From Vibrio splendidus (lineage in GTDB: Bacteria; Pseudomonadota; Gammaproteobacteria; Enterobacterales; Vibrionaceae), in assembly GCF_024347615.1 (NCBI RefSeq), contig NZ_AP025509.1:1054001-1118000 (forward strand): a stretch of 64,000 nucleotides of DNA, read 5' to 3'. Positions 62,967 through 64,000 of this stretch are shown piece after piece (the stretch's first letter is position 1; each line of letters opens with the position of its first letter). The notes beneath the pieces are model-generated. The model was not told the origin of the DNA and searched no databases. It was given only the letters and a program-made list of their open reading frames with translations. Made by a program: the position numbers and the translations under genes.

Positions 62967-63125
62967 ATGAACAAACTCGTCATTATCATCTTATGTGTAC
63001 TACTTCCGCCTGTTGGCGTGTTCTTCGCTCGTGGTGCAGGTAAAGACCTATTGATTAACATCATCCTGACCTTCTTCTTCTGGGTGCCAGGAATGATTCA
63101 CGGACTCTGGGTGGCGACTCGCTAA
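62967..63125 (+). CDS. Pmp3/YqaE-family small membrane protein
   Basis: An ATG at 62967 (AAGGA five to six bases before) opens a frame of 52 codons. The product has two membrane helices, beginning MNKLVIIILCVLLPPVGVFF and ending FFFWVPGMIHGLWVATR, the classic Pmp3/UPF0057 layout. These peptides are induced by salt or cold stress and help keep membrane potential. It stands alone between the MOSC fusion gene and pyrC. Confidence 0.85.
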   Translation: MNKLVIIILCVLLPPVGVFFARGAGKDLLINIILTFFFWVPGMIHGLWVATR

Positions 63126-63250
63126 CCCGCCTCCTACCATCTCCGAGAATTAATACCGAATAAAATACTCAGAAAAACAAGCTCCTAACCCTGAAGAGTT
63201 AAAAATAGGATGAAATGAAAGTGCTTTTCCACTATCATCCTGTCGCCTAA

Positions 63251-63266
63251 ACGTAAGCGATTGCTT
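63251..63266. promoter_or_regulatory. PurR-box-like element upstream of pyrC
   Basis: ACGTAAGCGATTGCTT matches the PurR box ACGCAAACGTTTGCGT at 12 of 16 positions, including the central CG. It lies 61 bases upstream of the pyrC start, and pyrC is a PurR target in E. coli. Confidence 0.45.
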
Positions 63267-63327
63267 TCACAGATTTCGCTGAGTTTAGGCTCCAACTACA
63301 TAACACTTCAAATGGTGGGAGCCTTCA

Positions 63328-64000
63328 ATGACACAACTTACGATTACTCGTCCTGACGACTGGCACGTTCATCTACGCGATGGCGAAGTATTAAAAGATA
63401 CAGTGCGCGATATCAGCCGCTACAATGGTCGAGCGTTAATCATGCCAAACACCATCCCACCGGTAACCGATACCGAAATGGCTTTAGCTTACCGTGAACG
63501 CATCATGGCAGAGCAGCCAAGCGAGCAATTCCAGCCTCTAATGGCACTTTACCTGACAGACAACACAACACCTGAAGAAATTCGCAAAGCGAAAGAGTCT
63601 GGTGCAGTAGTGGCTGCAAAGCTTTACCCAGCGGGCGCGACGACTAACTCTGATTCAGGTGTAACGTCAGCACAAAAGATTTACCACGTGTTAGAAGCAA
63701 TGCAAGAAGTGGATATGTTGCTACTGGTACACGGTGAAGTAACGGCTCACGATGTTGATATCTTTGACCGTGAAAAAGAGTTCCTAGACACGGTTCTAGC
63801 ACCGATTGTGAACGACTTCCCTAACCTGAAGATTGTTCTTGAGCACATCACGACTGCAGACGCAGCGACTTTCGTTAAGAATGCTAACGACAACGTAGCA
63901 GCAACCATTACAGCGCACCACTTGCTTTATAACCGCAACCACATGTTGGTTGGCGGCATTAAGCCACACTTCTACTGCCTTCCTATTCTGAAGCGCAACA
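63328..64000 (+). CDS. pyrC: Dihydroorotase PyrC (partial, C-terminus off window)
   Basis: The first 224 residues of a class II dihydroorotase are present from ATG 63328 (GGGAG upstream). The zinc ligands are visible: HxH in [10 protein letters not shown], the carboxylated Lys in [12 protein letters not shown], and His in LLVHGEV and LEHITT. It closes the dihydroorotate ring in pyrimidine synthesis. A PurR-like box lies upstream. The gene continues beyond the right edge. Confidence 0.95.
   Translation, partial: MTQLTITRPDDWHVHLRDGEVLKDTVRDISRYNGRALIMPNTIPPVTDTEMALAYRERIMAEQPSEQFQPLMALYLTDNTTPEEIRKAKESGAVVAAKLYPAGATTNSDSGVTSAQKIYHVLEAMQEVDMLLLVHGEVTAHDVDIFDREKEFLDTVLAPIVNDFPNLKIVLEHITTADAATFVKNANDNVAATITAHHLLYNRNHMLVGGIKPHFYCLPILKRN

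Noticed and set aside
1..64000. Prophage, toxin-antitoxin, restriction or other defence system
   Set aside because: I looked for integrases, transposases, methylases, toxin-antitoxin pairs and tRNA genes and found none; composition and gene types look like stable core or flexible Vibrio chromosome.

Overview
The window looks like ordinary chromosome from a marine gamma-proteobacterium of the genus Vibrio, probably the Splendidus clade and probably chromosome II. This rests on recognised gene content, not on a database search. The strongest markers are the haem-uptake block hutZ-hutX-hutW / tonB-exbB-exbD-hutB-hutC-hutD (on chromosome II in V. cholerae), OmpU-like porins, a CheV coupling protein, a Bcr/CflA exporter and Vibrio-type small proteins. 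Composition is uniformly moderate to low GC. I see no prophage, integron, insertion sequence, CRISPR array, rRNA or tRNA.

Layout. 1-10.1 kb: a lipoprotein cut by the window edge, an SgrR-type regulator, BluB, an RhlE-like helicase, a PPC-domain protein, a PolC-like exonuclease, a DUF6279-type lipoprotein, a 57-aa protein, DbpA and a YdhF-like aldo/keto reductase. 10.2-20.1 kb: a periplasmic protein, a probable gene remnant, an M3 peptidase, a small protein, a porin, a DUF3187-type protein, a LuxR-type regulator, a long RecX-like protein, an MscS-family channel and an 82-aa protein. 20.3-24.5 kb: a suppressor-of-copper-sensitivity (Scs) thiol-redox operon. 24.5-36.1 kb: a possible sRNA locus, a desuccinylase/aspartoacylase-like enzyme, an OmpU-like porin, an EamA transporter, a two-domain glutaredoxin, small proteins, a Bcr/CflA exporter with a divergent LysR regulator, a GGDEF-EAL protein, an M23 peptidase and a CBM48-like protein. 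36.1-45.4 kb: a membrane-anchored protein, a GFA-family protein, YoaK, YjiH, a chemoreceptor, a cytoplasmic alpha-amylase, a parvulin and CheV. 45.5-53.9 kb: a degenerate cobalamin-adenosyltransferase homologue and the haem locus. 54.3-64 kb: a TetR regulator, a YfcZ-type protein, a DUF1496 protein, a secreted 20-residue-repeat protein, a PlsC-type acyltransferase, an AraC-like cupin without a helix-turn-helix, a NadD-like and NadE pair, a MOSC-flavodoxin-reductase-ferredoxin fusion, a Pmp3/YqaE peptide and the start of pyrC.

Genes that work together. (1) Haem iron: TonB-ExbB-ExbD energise outer-membrane haem receptors that lie elsewhere, HutBCD import haem, and HutWXZ handle and degrade it. 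A Fur-box-like element sits between the divergent arms. (2) Periplasmic thiol redox: ScsB passes cytoplasmic electrons to the ScsC-like and ScsD-like thioredoxin-fold proteins. (3) NAD: the NadD-like gene and nadE are divergent neighbours. (4) Signalling: the chemoreceptor has a sigma-28-like promoter; CheV and a likely c-di-GMP phosphodiesterase lie nearby.

I did not find a convincing new multi-gene system. The points most worth a second look are the self-contained MOSC reductase fusion, the repeat protein at 56.0 kb, the adenosyltransferase homologue with altered active-site residues, two orphan terminators that could end small RNAs, and octamer repeats just after stop codons, one of which appears to duplicate a terminator arm.
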